Assembly: GCA_020437875.1 (NCBI GenBank)
Contig: JAGQVR010000072.1
Coordinates: forward strand, 1 to 11,818
DNA from: Flavobacteriales bacterium
GTDB taxonomy: Bacteria > Bacteroidota > Bacteroidia > Flavobacteriales_F > PHOS-HE28
Length of the DNA stretch: 11,818 nucleotides
Direction: 5' to 3'
The notes below the pieces were generated by a model. That model had not been told where the DNA came from. It saw nothing but the letters and a program-made list of their open reading frames with translations, and ran no database searches. The position numbers were made by a program, and so were the translations under genes. Below are positions 1 to 7,484 of the stretch, piece by piece (within the stretch, counting starts at the first letter, position 1; every line of letters begins with the position of its first letter).

Positions 1-526
1 TGATCTCGTTCACCCGGTCCGTACGCCAGGCGCAGTAGTCGTTCGCCTGCAGCCAGTTCACACCCACCACGGGGTAGTCACGGTAGGCCGGGTGGCGCAA
101 GTAATACTCCACATAAGGCTCGTTGAAGGCCAACTTGCTGCGCCAGACAAGCGTGTCGGGCAGGGCCTTCTTGTAGATCTCCGGGTAGTCGGCCGCGAAG
201 ACGCGATCCAACCAATAGAGGTATTCGAGCCAGTAGAAGTTGGTCACCTCCACCTCGTCCATATAGAAGGAGGATACCGTCACGGTGCGCGGGATCATGT
301 CCCACTCGTGCCGCAGGTCATCGGTGACCCGGCCCATGGTGAACTGGCCACCTTCCACGAGGATGAGGCCCGGTCCGGTCTCCTGGTCGGCGAATTCGGT
401 CTTCTCGAACCCCCCGTTCTTGGAGTCGTTGTAATTCCAGCCTGTGGCGCCGCTCTTCTCGAACTGGCACCCGCTGAGCACGGCGGCTGCCACCGTGAGC
501 AAGGCGATGTTCCTGGAATGGTTCAT
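1..526 (-). CDS. gldJ: Gliding motility / T9SS lipoprotein GldJ, N-terminal part (3' end outside window)
   Basis: Only the first 175 codons are present; the gene runs off the left edge. The start is the ATG at 526-524. It opens a clear lipoprotein signal: a hydrophobic stretch at residues 7-17 and a lipobox LSGC with the acylated cysteine at residue 20. The mature protein then reads ATGWNYND, ETGPGLILVEGGQFTMG (about 49-65), FYMDEVEVTN (about 87-96) and YPVVGVNW (about 151-158). This is the formylglycine-generating-enzyme/SUMF1-like fold in the version used by GldJ rather than GldK; the ATGW and ETGPGL segments match GldJ as I remember it. GldJ is an outer-membrane-associated lipoprotein required for gliding and T9SS function in Flavobacterium johnsoniae and is not expected to act as an enzyme. 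The gene lies 39 bases downstream of porP/sprF on the same strand with no clear promoter between, so co-transcription is likely. The alternative, GldK or another SUMF1 lipoprotein, is less likely. Confidence 0.88.
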   Translation of the reverse strand, partial: MNHSRNIALLTVAAAVLSGCQFEKSGATGWNYNDSKNGGFEKTEFADQETGPGLILVEGGQFTMGRVTDDLRHEWDMIPRTVTVSSFYMDEVEVTNFYWLEYLYWLDRVFAADYPEIYKKALPDTLVWRSKLAFNEPYVEYYLRHPAYRDYPVVGVNWLQANDYCAWRTDRVNEI

Positions 527-565
527 GGTTCTGTCTGGTTCCGTTCGGTCTGGGTTCCTTGCGAT

Positions 566-1555
566 CTAGAAGGTCGGACAAGCAACGACGCGGAAGCGGC
601 GCTTCTTGGGCTTGCAGTTGAAGGTGAGCTGCATGCTGATCTCATGCGAGCCCGCCGTGGCCGTTGTCAGTTTCGAGGTCGTCACATCGTAGCTGTACCC
701 GAACTTGAACTTGTCCGCCTGGAAGCCGATCAGGGCGATGAAGGCGTCGCGCGTGCGATACCATACACCGGCGGTGATCGGGCCGTGGTCCACGTACAAG
801 CCGAGGTTCAACTGACGGAACGCGGCTTGTTGCTGGTATAGTACGTTGGGGGAGATACGGGTGCGGGCCTCACCATACTTCCCCTTCATGCCGATGGGGA
901 TGGCCGCACCGGCATGACCGGTCAATTTCATGGGCAACTTGCTCGTGCCCACGATCAGCGATTCGTTCGGTTCAGTGAGGTGGTGCGCCGCGAAGCCAAC
1001 GAAGAACACATCGGAGTAACCCAATACACCGGCACTGAAGTCGGCATTACCCACGCTACCACCGCGGGGCACGTCGTTCGTCTGGTAGATGAAGCCCCGG
1101 CGCGGGTCGATCTGGTCGCCGAAGGTGAGCTTGCTCCAGTCCAGTGATTTCTGGAAGTAGGTGGCTTGGAATCCCACCTTCATGGAGAATTTTCGGGAAA
1201 TGGCCTGCTGGTAGCTGTAGATCCCGCTCACCGTGGTGGTGTTGAGGGTGCCTTTGCCGGCCTGGTCATGGGTCACCAGCAGGCCGAGGCCACCGTTCAA
1301 GCCATCCACGTGCTGGTCGTAGCTCGCACTGGTGGTGACGAAGGTGCCCGTGAGCGCCGGCCACTGGTTGCGGTAGTTCAACACCACGCGCGGACACCTC
1401 GCGGTGCCTGCGAACGCCGGGTTCAGGTAGAGGGGATTGGCGTAGAACTGTGTGAACTGTGGGTCTTGGGCCGAAGCCTGCAGAGCCGCGATCACGATCA
1501 GTGCACACCCAAGGGCCGCACGCCTAACGGTCCATTCCATCATGCTCGTTATCAT
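566..1555 (-). CDS. porP: Type IX secretion system outer-membrane protein, PorP/SprF family
   Basis: A 329-residue protein with a Sec signal peptide (Arg11-Arg12, hydrophobic 13-25, likely cleavage after ASA at 27-29). It is followed by the family hallmark DPQFTQFYANPLYLNPAF at about 31-48. Alternating hydrophobic strands fill the rest, as expected for an outer-membrane beta barrel. The C-terminus has a basic CKPKKRRFR stretch and ends VACPTF, an ending typical of the family. PorP/SprF proteins help secrete or anchor T9SS cargo: SprF is needed for SprB adhesin export, and PorP is a core part in Porphyromonas. Paralogues dedicated to one cargo usually sit beside a giant adhesin with a type B C-terminal domain; here the neighbours are gldJ and porU, which favours a core role. 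That is inference. Start choice: ATG at 1555, but Met5 or Met6 is possible because no ribosome binding site decides. A promoter-like box lies at 1577-1584. Confidence 0.9.
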   Translation of the reverse strand: MITSMMEWTVRRAALGCALIVIAALQASAQDPQFTQFYANPLYLNPAFAGTARCPRVVLNYRNQWPALTGTFVTTSASYDQHVDGLNGGLGLLVTHDQAGKGTLNTTTVSGIYSYQQAISRKFSMKVGFQATYFQKSLDWSKLTFGDQIDPRRGFIYQTNDVPRGGSVGNADFSAGVLGYSDVFFVGFAAHHLTEPNESLIVGTSKLPMKLTGHAGAAIPIGMKGKYGEARTRISPNVLYQQQAAFRQLNLGLYVDHGPITAGVWYRTRDAFIALIGFQADKFKFGYSYDVTTSKLTTATAGSHEISMQLTFNCKPKKRRFRVVACPTF

Positions 1556-1576
1556 CGAGGCCTAGCGGCCAAGCGC

Positions 1577-1584
1577 CAAGTATA
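1577..1584 (-). promoter_or_regulatory. Putative Bacteroidota -7 promoter box for porP/sprF-gldJ
   Basis: Read on the minus strand this is TATACTTG, seven of eight positions of the Bacteroidota -7 consensus TAnnTTTG. It lies 21 bases before the porP/sprF ATG, giving a leader of roughly 15-18 bases. No TTTG is seen at the expected -33 spacing, so the call rests on the -7 box and its position only. Confidence 0.45.
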
Positions 1585-1677
1585 CGAAGCAGTTCCAGTT
1601 ACGGTTCCCCCACCCCCCGCAATAACCCGAAGCACATGCCGTTGGTGGGTGGTCCGGGAACGCAAGGGTCGAAGGTA

Positions 1678-1685
1678 TAACTTTC
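1678..1685 (+). promoter_or_regulatory. Putative weak -7 promoter box for porU
   Basis: TAACTTTC matches TAnnTTTG except for the last base and lies 35 bases before the porU ATG at 1721. No -33 TTTG is visible at the usual spacing. It is the best candidate in the 165-bp gap between the divergent porP and porU genes, which also contains a C-rich run near 1607-1619. No other gene or RNA is apparent in that gap. Confidence 0.3.
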
Positions 1686-1704
1686 GGTCCGATCTGTTGA
1701 AAAC

Positions 1705-1722
1705 CTGTTCATCACTGTTCAT
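1705..1722 (+). repeat. Short direct repeat CTGTTCAT running into the porU start codon
   Basis: CTGTTCAT occurs at 1705-1712 and again at 1715-1722, a 10-bp period, with the second copy supplying the first two bases of the porU ATG. A further CTGTT lies at 1694-1698. The helical phasing could suit a DNA-binding protein, or the repeat could be chance; its position in the leader is the only support. Confidence 0.35.
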
Positions 1723-4700
1723 GAAGCGCCTTCAAGCCCTGGTCCTTACCCTCGCCTTCGGCGGGGCGACGACCGTGATCGCCCAGCTGCCGGAAAGGCG
1801 TGTCCTGCCTTGGACGGCCACCACGAAAAGCAGCCTAGATCCAGCCAGGACCAAGGCCGAGGTGTCGTCCCGAAGCGTCGACCCCGTGAAGGAGGAGTCG
1901 GCCCCCATGTCGGGTGAGGTGTACTATGATATGGACCGGGGTGGAATACCCTTGTGGACACCGGCCGTGACGGTGCCCCAGGGGTCAGCTTCGTTCAAGG
2001 TGGCCTTGGAGGATGCGGTCTGGGAGCCCGTGCCCGAGGCGCTCTTGAAGCGGTATCCGTTATTGGATGAGGTGGGGGAGGTCCCCGTCATCCGGACCCA
2101 TATCGCCACCCAACGGAAGGAGACCGTGGGTTCGGTGGTGGTGGAACCATTCAAGCGGAACAACACGACCGGCAAGGTGGAAAGGTTGCTGGAAGCCCGG
2201 CTGCGTTACTTCGATGTGGTCCAGGGTGGGCCTGTACGACCGAAGAGCTACCCCGCCAGTTCCAAGCTGGCCGCTGGAAGTTGGTATCGCATGAGCGTGC
2301 CGGATAACGGGGTGTACAAGGTGACCTACCAGACCTTGGTGCAGCTCGGTGTCGATGTCGGCAACCTGGGTTCGGACCGGATCAACATCTATGGCAACCA
2401 CACGGGGATGCTCCCCTTCCAGAACGACGCCCTTCCTGCGACCGACCTGCGTGCCAATTCCATCGAGGTGGTCGATGGTGGAGATGGGGTCTTCGGCCCT
2501 GGTGATCACCTGTTGTTCTATGCTAGTGGTCCGCAGCGATGGGCTCCGGGTGGCAAGGGTTTCGCACACACCAAGAACGTCTATTGTGACAGCGCGCACT
2601 ACTTCGTCGGCATCGATGTGGAACCCGCTGTCCGGGTGCTTCCTGCATCCCAATCCTCCGACTCCCCGACCCAACTCGTCACTTCCTACAATGAGCGGGT
2701 CTTCATCGAACGCGATCTGGTCAACCTGCTGAAGAGCGGGCGCACCTGGTTCGGCGAGATCTTCGACCAGACCATTTCCTATCCGTACGCGTTCAGCGTG
2801 CCTGGCATCATCCAGACCGATTCGGCCTTCGTTCGTGTGGCTGGTGCCGCACGTACCATCGGTACGGGGAACGCGAGCACCTTCGACCTGAGCATTCCCG
2901 GGCAGTTCAGCACCAACTTCCCGGTGAACGGGGTGCCCGAGAACTATACCAGTGTATATGGCCAACACTTCGATCGGACATACGGCTTCCTGCCCAACAA
3001 TGGAAGCATCGCTGTCACGATGACCTTCAACAAGTTCAATCCGGTGACCTCCGTGGCGTGGATGGACTTCCTCGAACTGAACTGCCGGCGACAGCTGCGC
3101 CAGTTCAACGATCAACAGGCCTTCCGCGACCTTCGGTCGGTGAGCCCCGGGGCCATTTCGGAGTTCGTGTTGGAACAGGCGCAGAACGTGCATCGGATCT
3201 GGGAGATCACGGACCCGGCCCAGGCCCGCGTGGTGCAGACCACCGCGGACGGCAGCAACCTGCGCTTCACCGTGGCCACCGACAGCCTGCGCCAGTTCAT
3301 CGCATTCCGCAATACCAACTTTCCCGAACCGACGCCGATCGGACAGGTGGAGAACCAGAACCTGCATGGTACCCCGGTCGGCATCGACCTCACCATCATC
3401 TGTCCGCCACAGTTCCAGGGTGCCGCGAGCATGCTGGCCGAGCGACGCATGAGCGAAGGCCTGGATGTGATCATCGTCAGCCCGCAGCAGGTCTACAACG
3501 AATTCTCGAGCGGTTCGCGTGATGCCACGGCCATCAAGCGGTACATGCGCATGCAGTACGACCGTGCCAGCACGCCGGAGGAGATGCCTCGGTATCTCCT
3601 GCTCTTCGGGGATGGTTCCTACAACAACATCTCCCTCGCCGAGAGCAACCAGAACTGGATCCCGAGCTATCAAACGGTCAACGTGTTGGACCCCGCGCGT
3701 TCCTATGGCACCGATGATTACTACGGCTTCCTGGACGGGAACGAGGGTGAGCGGACGAGCGACCTCGTCGACATCGGCATCGGGAGGTTGCCCGTAAGCT
3801 CCGTGGAACAGGCCCAACAGGCGGTGGCGAAGCTCCTTCGTTACGATGCCACGCGCACCTTGAGCTTCGTTGGCAGCAGTTGTTCGGCCAACGGGGACGG
3901 TGGCCTGCCCGACTGGCGTACGCACGTTCTGTTCGCCTCGGACGATCAGAATGGCGAATCGTTCGAGAATACGATCCACCTCGGGCAGAGTGAGACACTG
4001 GCCCAGCGCGTGGTCAACGAGCACCCCTACCTCAACGTGGACAAGGTGTACCTGGACGCCTACCAGCAGATCTCGACCCCCGGTGGTGCCCGCTATCCCC
4101 AGGCTGCCACCGACCTGGAGGAGGCCGTGGAGAACGGGTTGCTCCTGGTGAACTACATCGGACACGGAGGTGAGGTCGGCTGGGCGCATGAGCGCTTCCT
4201 GGACAACACCACGATCCTCGGCTGGACCAATGGGGACCGTCTTCCGCTGTTCATGACCGCCACCTGTGAGTTCACGCGTTGGGATGACCCATCCCGGACC
4301 TCCGCCGGGGAGTATGTCTTCCTCAATCCGAACGGTGGCGGGATCGGCCTGATGACGACCTCCAGGCTGGCCTATTCCCTCCAGAACTTCAATCTGGGTA
4401 GCAAGTTCTATGACCACGCGTTCCGTCGGGAGGATGAGTTGGGACGCGACGAAAGGCTCGGGGACATCTACCGCCAGACCAAGCGTTCCATCGCCACGGC
4501 GGACCCGAACTCCTTCAACCACATGAACTTCAGCCTGATCGGGGATCCAAGCCTCCGTTTGGCACTTCCGCGGAACGGTCTCAGCATCACCTCGATCACC
4601 GATACGTTGGGAACCCCCGTGGATACCCTGAAGGCCTTGTCCACCGTTCGCATCAGCGGTTTCGTGGACGACGGGTCCGGGCAACCGATGCAGGACTTCA

Positions 4701-5647
4701 ATGGGGTGGTGGTTCCCATCGTCTATGACAAGTCCCAGCAACAGTACACGCTGGCCAATGATGGTGGCAATCCCTTCCCTTACCAACTGCGGAAGAACGT
4801 CATGTACCGTGGCCGCGCGACCGTGACCAACGGCGCGTTCAGTTTCACCTTCGTCGTTCCGAGGGACATCAACTACCAGGTGGGCGCGGGACGGGTGAGT
4901 TGTTACGCGGAGAACGCCTCCACCAATGCGTGCGGTTACACCAATGAACCCCTGGTGGGTGGCACGGCCACCGATGTGGCGGCGGATGAGACGGGTCCGC
5001 AGGTCGATCTGTACATGAACGACGACAACTTCGTGAGCGGTGGGATCACGGACGAGAATCCGTTGATCTTCGCGAAACTCTTCGATGAGAACGGCATCAA
5101 TACCGTGGGTTCCAGCATCGGGCACGACCTGCTGGCCGTGGTGGACGAGAACACCGATCAGGCCATCGTGCTGAACGATCTGTACCAGGCGGACATGGAC
5201 ACGTACAAGAGCGGCGAGGTGCGTTACCGGTTGAGCGAACTCGCGGAAGGGGGGCATACCATCCGATTGAAGGCATGGGACACCTTCAACAATTCGTCAG
5301 AGGCCTTCACCGACTTCGTGGTGGCCTCTTCGGAGGGGCTGGCGCTGGAACATGTGCTGAACTACCCGAACCCGTTCACCACCCATACGGAGTTCTACTT
5401 CGAGCACAACCGGCCCTGCACCAACCTGGACGTACAGGTACAGGTGTTCACGGTGAGCGGCCGCCTGGTGAAGACCCTGAGCCGCCAACTGGCCTGTGAG
5501 GGCTACCGAAGCGAGGGGCTCGCATGGAACGGCCTGGACGACTATGGCGACAAGCTGGGTCGTGGGGTTTATGTCTACCGACTGAACGTGACCACCCCGG
5601 ACGGGGAGCGTGCGGAGAAGTTCGAGAAGCTGGTGATCCTGCGTTGA
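1721..5647 (+). CDS. porU: Type IX secretion system C-terminal signal peptidase/sortase PorU (peptidase family C25)
   Basis: The frame is open from 1166, but the ATG at 1721 is chosen because it opens a clean Sec signal peptide (MKRLQALVL..., cleavage after VIA at residue 21). The upstream part would overlap porP/sprF and resembles no secreted protein. The product has 1308 residues, in the range of PorU proteins. A gingipain-like C25 peptidase domain spans about 550-945, with YLLLFGDGSYNN, DIGIGRLPV, the catalytic His in NYIGHGGEVGW (His815) and the catalytic Cys in TATCEFTRWDDP (Cys849). The 34-residue His-Cys spacing is like gingipain. The C-terminus (about 1213-1308: LNYPNPF, then WNGLDDYGDKLGRGVYVYRL, ending KLVILR) is a type A T9SS sorting domain of FlgD-like Ig fold, which PorU itself keeps. 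PorU cleaves the C-terminal signal of secreted cargo and attaches the cargo to an anchor at the cell surface, working with PorV. porV follows 59 bases downstream. Confidence 0.95.
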   Translation: MKRLQALVLTLAFGGATTVIAQLPERRVLPWTATTKSSLDPARTKAEVSSRSVDPVKEESAPMSGEVYYDMDRGGIPLWTPAVTVPQGSASFKVALEDAVWEPVPEALLKRYPLLDEVGEVPVIRTHIATQRKETVGSVVVEPFKRNNTTGKVERLLEARLRYFDVVQGGPVRPKSYPASSKLAAGSWYRMSVPDNGVYKVTYQTLVQLGVDVGNLGSDRINIYGNHTGMLPFQNDALPATDLRANSIEVVDGGDGVFGPGDHLLFYASGPQRWAPGGKGFAHTKNVYCDSAHYFVGIDVEPAVRVLPASQSSDSPTQLVTSYNERVFIERDLVNLLKSGRTWFGEIFDQTISYPYAFSVPGIIQTDSAFVRVAGAARTIGTGNASTFDLSIPGQFSTNFPVNGVPENYTSVYGQHFDRTYGFLPNNGSIAVTMTFNKFNPVTSVAWMDFLELNCRRQLRQFNDQQAFRDLRSVSPGAISEFVLEQAQNVHRIWEITDPAQARVVQTTADGSNLRFTVATDSLRQFIAFRNTNFPEPTPIGQVENQNLHGTPVGIDLTIICPPQFQGAASMLAERRMSEGLDVIIVSPQQVYNEFSSGSRDATAIKRYMRMQYDRASTPEEMPRYLLLFGDGSYNNISLAESNQNWIPSYQTVNVLDPARSYGTDDYYGFLDGNEGERTSDLVDIGIGRLPVSSVEQAQQAVAKLLRYDATRTLSFVGSSCSANGDGGLPDWRTHVLFASDDQNGESFENTIHLGQSETLAQRVVNEHPYLNVDKVYLDAYQQISTPGGARYPQAATDLEEAVENGLLLVNYIGHGGEVGWAHERFLDNTTILGWTNGDRLPLFMTATCEFTRWDDPSRTSAGEYVFLNPNGGGIGLMTTSRLAYSLQNFNLGSKFYDHAFRREDELGRDERLGDIYRQTKRSIATADPNSFNHMNFSLIGDPSLRLALPRNGLSITSITDTLGTPVDTLKALSTVRISGFVDDGSGQPMQDFNGVVVPIVYDKSQQQYTLANDGGNPFPYQLRKNVMYRGRATVTNGAFSFTFVVPRDINYQVGAGRVSCYAENASTNACGYTNEPLVGGTATDVAADETGPQVDLYMNDDNFVSGGITDENPLIFAKLFDENGINTVGSSIGHDLLAVVDENTDQAIVLNDLYQADMDTYKSGEVRYRLSELAEGGHTIRLKAWDTFNNSSEAFTDFVVASSEGLALEHVLNYPNPFTTHTEFYFEHNRPCTNLDVQVQVFTVSGRLVKTLSRQLACEGYRSEGLAWNGLDDYGDKLGRGVYVYRLNVTTPDGERAEKFEKLVILR

Positions 5648-5672
5648 CACAATAAACCCCTGGGGGGCAGCG

Positions 5673-5680
5673 TATATTTG
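5673..5680 (+). promoter_or_regulatory. Putative -7 promoter box for porV-ispF
   Basis: TATATTTG is a perfect match to TAnnTTTG and lies 26 bases before the porV ATG, in the 59-bp porU-porV gap. A TTGACA occurs upstream at 5644-5649, overlapping the porU stop, but its spacing to the box is somewhat longer than usual for a -33 element. porV and ispF could therefore be expressed independently of porU. The following bases CCGTC nearly repeat those after the pdhA box. Confidence 0.55.
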
Positions 5681-5706
5681 CCGTCCTTTTTCCGAATCAC
5701 CCGCGT

Positions 5707-7008
5707 ATGACCTTCCTCCGGCCCTTTTCCGCCGTCATCATCGTCACCGCATTGGGCCTGTTGCCGGGGTCGGTCTTCGCCCAGCCCTGTGATCCCCAGT
5801 TCCGGGCTTCCGGGCAGCAGTGCAACGACCAGCTCAATACGATCACCACGGCCGTGCCCTTCCTGCTCATCAGCCCCGATTCACGGGCGGGTGGCATGGG
5901 TGATGCCGCTGTGGCCGTCTCGCCGGACGCGAACGCCATCCATTGGAACCCCTCCAAACTGGCCTTCGCGGAGAACGACGGGGAGTTCAGTATGAGCTAC
6001 AGCCCATGGTTGCGCAACCTCGTACCGGACATGAGCCTGGCTTATCTGGCGGGATACAAGCGCCTGAGCAACAAACGCAGTGCGATCGGGGGCTCCTTGC
6101 GCTACTTCAACCTCGGCAGCATCCTCTTCACCGATGTGAATGGATCGACCATCCGTGACTTCAAGCCGGCCGAGTTCGCCGTGGACCTCGCCTTCGCCCA
6201 GAAGTTCAGCGACCGCTTCTCCGGGGGCATCGCCATCCGTTACGTCAACAGCAACCTCACCGGTGGTATCAGCGTGCAGGGGGCGAACTCCAAGGCCGGC
6301 CAGTCGGTGGCCGCGGACGTGTCCTTCTTCTACATGAACGACCAGGCACAGATGGGCGACAAGGATGCCACCTTCGCCTTCGGGGTGAACGTCTCGAACA
6401 TCGGGGCGAAGATGTCCTACACGGAGACCGCCGCGCAGAACTTCATCCCCATCAACCTGCGCCTCGGGCCGTCGTTCAAGCTCGAACTCGACCAGTACAA
6501 CAGCATCGCGTTCAACATGGACGTGAACAAGCTGCTCGTGCCAACGCCTCCGGTCTACCTGCTGGATGAGAACGGCGCCCTGATCATCGATCCCGTCACC
6601 GGGAACTACCAGGTTGCGAGCGGCCGGGATCCGGATGTTGGGGTGATGAGCGGCATCCTCGGCTCCTTTTCCGATGCACCGGGGAACGTGGGTTACGACG
6701 ATAATGGGCAGCCGTACGTGGAGAGTGGCAGCCGCTTGCGCGAGGAATTACGAGAGATCAACCTGGCCGGTGGCTTCGAATACTGGTATGCCGAGCAGTT
6801 CGCCTTCCGCACCGGTTACTTCTGGGAGCACTACACCAAGGGCAACCGCAAGTACTTCACCCTGGGTGCCGGGGTCAAGTACAGCATCTTCACCCTCGAC
6901 CTGAGCTACCTGATCGCGAACACACAACGGAGCCCGCTGGCCAACACGCTGCGCTTCACCCTGGGCTTCAAGTTCGACAAGGCGAAGAAGAAGCCGGAGT
7001 CCAACTGA
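5707..7008 (+). CDS. porV: Type IX secretion system outer-membrane shuttle protein PorV (LptO)
   Basis: A 433-residue protein with a Sec signal peptide (cleavage after SVFA at residue 25). The PorV signature VPFLLISPDSRAGGMGDAAVA follows at about 50-70, then ANAIHWNPSKLAF. The rest alternates strands and turns like a FadL-type beta barrel. Late motifs NKLLVPTPPVY and FEYWYAEQFAFRTGYFWEH are also typical of the family. PorV binds the C-terminal domain of cargo as it leaves the SprA/Sov translocon and carries it to PorU for cleavage; the adjoining porU fits this. An uncommon-looking detail is two cysteines near the mature N-terminus (Cys28 and Cys39), which could form a disulfide in the periplasm. 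The stop codon overlaps the ispF start by one base, so the two genes are probably translationally coupled. No Shine-Dalgarno sequence precedes the ATG. Confidence 0.95.
   Translation: MTFLRPFSAVIIVTALGLLPGSVFAQPCDPQFRASGQQCNDQLNTITTAVPFLLISPDSRAGGMGDAAVAVSPDANAIHWNPSKLAFAENDGEFSMSYSPWLRNLVPDMSLAYLAGYKRLSNKRSAIGGSLRYFNLGSILFTDVNGSTIRDFKPAEFAVDLAFAQKFSDRFSGGIAIRYVNSNLTGGISVQGANSKAGQSVAADVSFFYMNDQAQMGDKDATFAFGVNVSNIGAKMSYTETAAQNFIPINLRLGPSFKLELDQYNSIAFNMDVNKLLVPTPPVYLLDENGALIIDPVTGNYQVASGRDPDVGVMSGILGSFSDAPGNVGYDDNGQPYVESGSRLREELREINLAGGFEYWYAEQFAFRTGYFWEHYTKGNRKYFTLGAGVKYSIFTLDLSYLIANTQRSPLANTLRFTLGFKFDKAKKKPESN
6996..6999 (+). promoter_or_regulatory. Shine-Dalgarno-like GGAG before ispF
   Basis: GGAG lies eight bases before the ispF ATG, inside the end of porV. 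It is the only convincing purine-rich site before a start in this window, and it supports the ATG at 7008 that overlaps the porV stop. Confidence 0.4.
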
Positions 7009-7484
7009 TGTTCCGCGTTGGCTTCGGTTTCGACGTCCACCAGCTGGTGGAGGGCCGTGAACTATGGCTGGGTGGCGTCCTTATCCCACATCATCGAGGA
7101 GCCCTCGGCCATTCCGATGCGGATGTGCTGTTGCATGCCGTCTGTGATGCCCTGCTCGGCGCGGCCGGCCTTGGCGATATCGGCCGTCATTTCCCGGATA
7201 CCGATGACCGTTGGAAAGGGGCGGACAGCAAGTTGCTCTTGAAGGAGGTGGTGCGCCTGCTCGGCGAGAAGGGCTGGCAGGTGGGCAATGTGGACTGCAC
7301 CCTGATCCTGGAGAAGCCGCGCATCATGCCGCACGTTCCCGCCATGCGCTCCACCATCGCCCCCATCCTGGGCGTGGCGGAGGATGCGGTGAACATCAAG
7401 GCCACCACGAACGAGAAGATGGGCTTCGTTGGTCGGGAGGAGGGTGTTGCCGCTCATGCGGTGGCCCTCATCCAGAAGGACTAA
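7008..7484 (+). CDS. ispF: 2-C-methyl-D-erythritol 2,4-cyclodiphosphate synthase IspF
   Basis: A full-length 158-residue IspF. It converts 4-diphosphocytidyl-2-C-methyl-D-erythritol 2-phosphate to the cyclic diphosphate with release of CMP, in the MEP pathway of isoprenoid synthesis; the family enzyme is a cytosolic homotrimer. Zinc ligands are visible as Asp9 and His11 (GFDVH) and His43 (GHSDADVLLHAVCDALLGA). The later motifs HFPDTD (61-66), NVDCT, EKPRI and TTNEKMGFVGREEG match the family through to the C-terminus. The start overlaps the porV stop in the form TGATG, so translation is likely coupled to porV. No functional link between IspF and protein secretion is known to me, so sharing a transcript with porV may simply reflect operon packing. 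The stop overlaps that of the convergent DUF4956 gene. Confidence 0.97.
   Translation: MFRVGFGFDVHQLVEGRELWLGGVLIPHHRGALGHSDADVLLHAVCDALLGAAGLGDIGRHFPDTDDRWKGADSKLLLKEVVRLLGEKGWQVGNVDCTLILEKPRIMPHVPAMRSTIAPILGVAEDAVNIKATTNEKMGFVGREEGVAAHAVALIQKD

Noticed and set aside
92..841. A 249-codon plus-strand open frame over gldJ and porP/sprF
   Set aside because: It is antisense to two well-supported genes, spans their intergenic gap and shows no recognisable motif.
1496..1525. Possible lipobox (ALGC, Cys17) in the PorP/SprF signal peptide
   Set aside because: The cysteine lies only five residues after the Arg pair, inside the hydrophobic core, leaving too short a membrane segment. A standard signal peptidase I site, ASA before Gln30, fits better.
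1166..1720. In-frame upstream extension of porU by 185 codons
   Set aside because: It overlaps porP/sprF on the opposite strand and would bury the clear signal peptide beginning at 1721.
2060..5257. A 1065-codon open frame antisense to porU
   Set aside because: It lies wholly opposite porU, which has a signal peptide, catalytic dyad and sorting domain. The antisense product is rich in His, Val and Arg with no recognisable domain, as expected from the complement of a GC-rich coding frame.
5657..5669. CCCCTGGGGGG as a possible terminator hairpin after porU
   Set aside because: The stem is only about four pairs with almost no loop and no T-run follows directly; it overlaps the region expected for the porV promoter.
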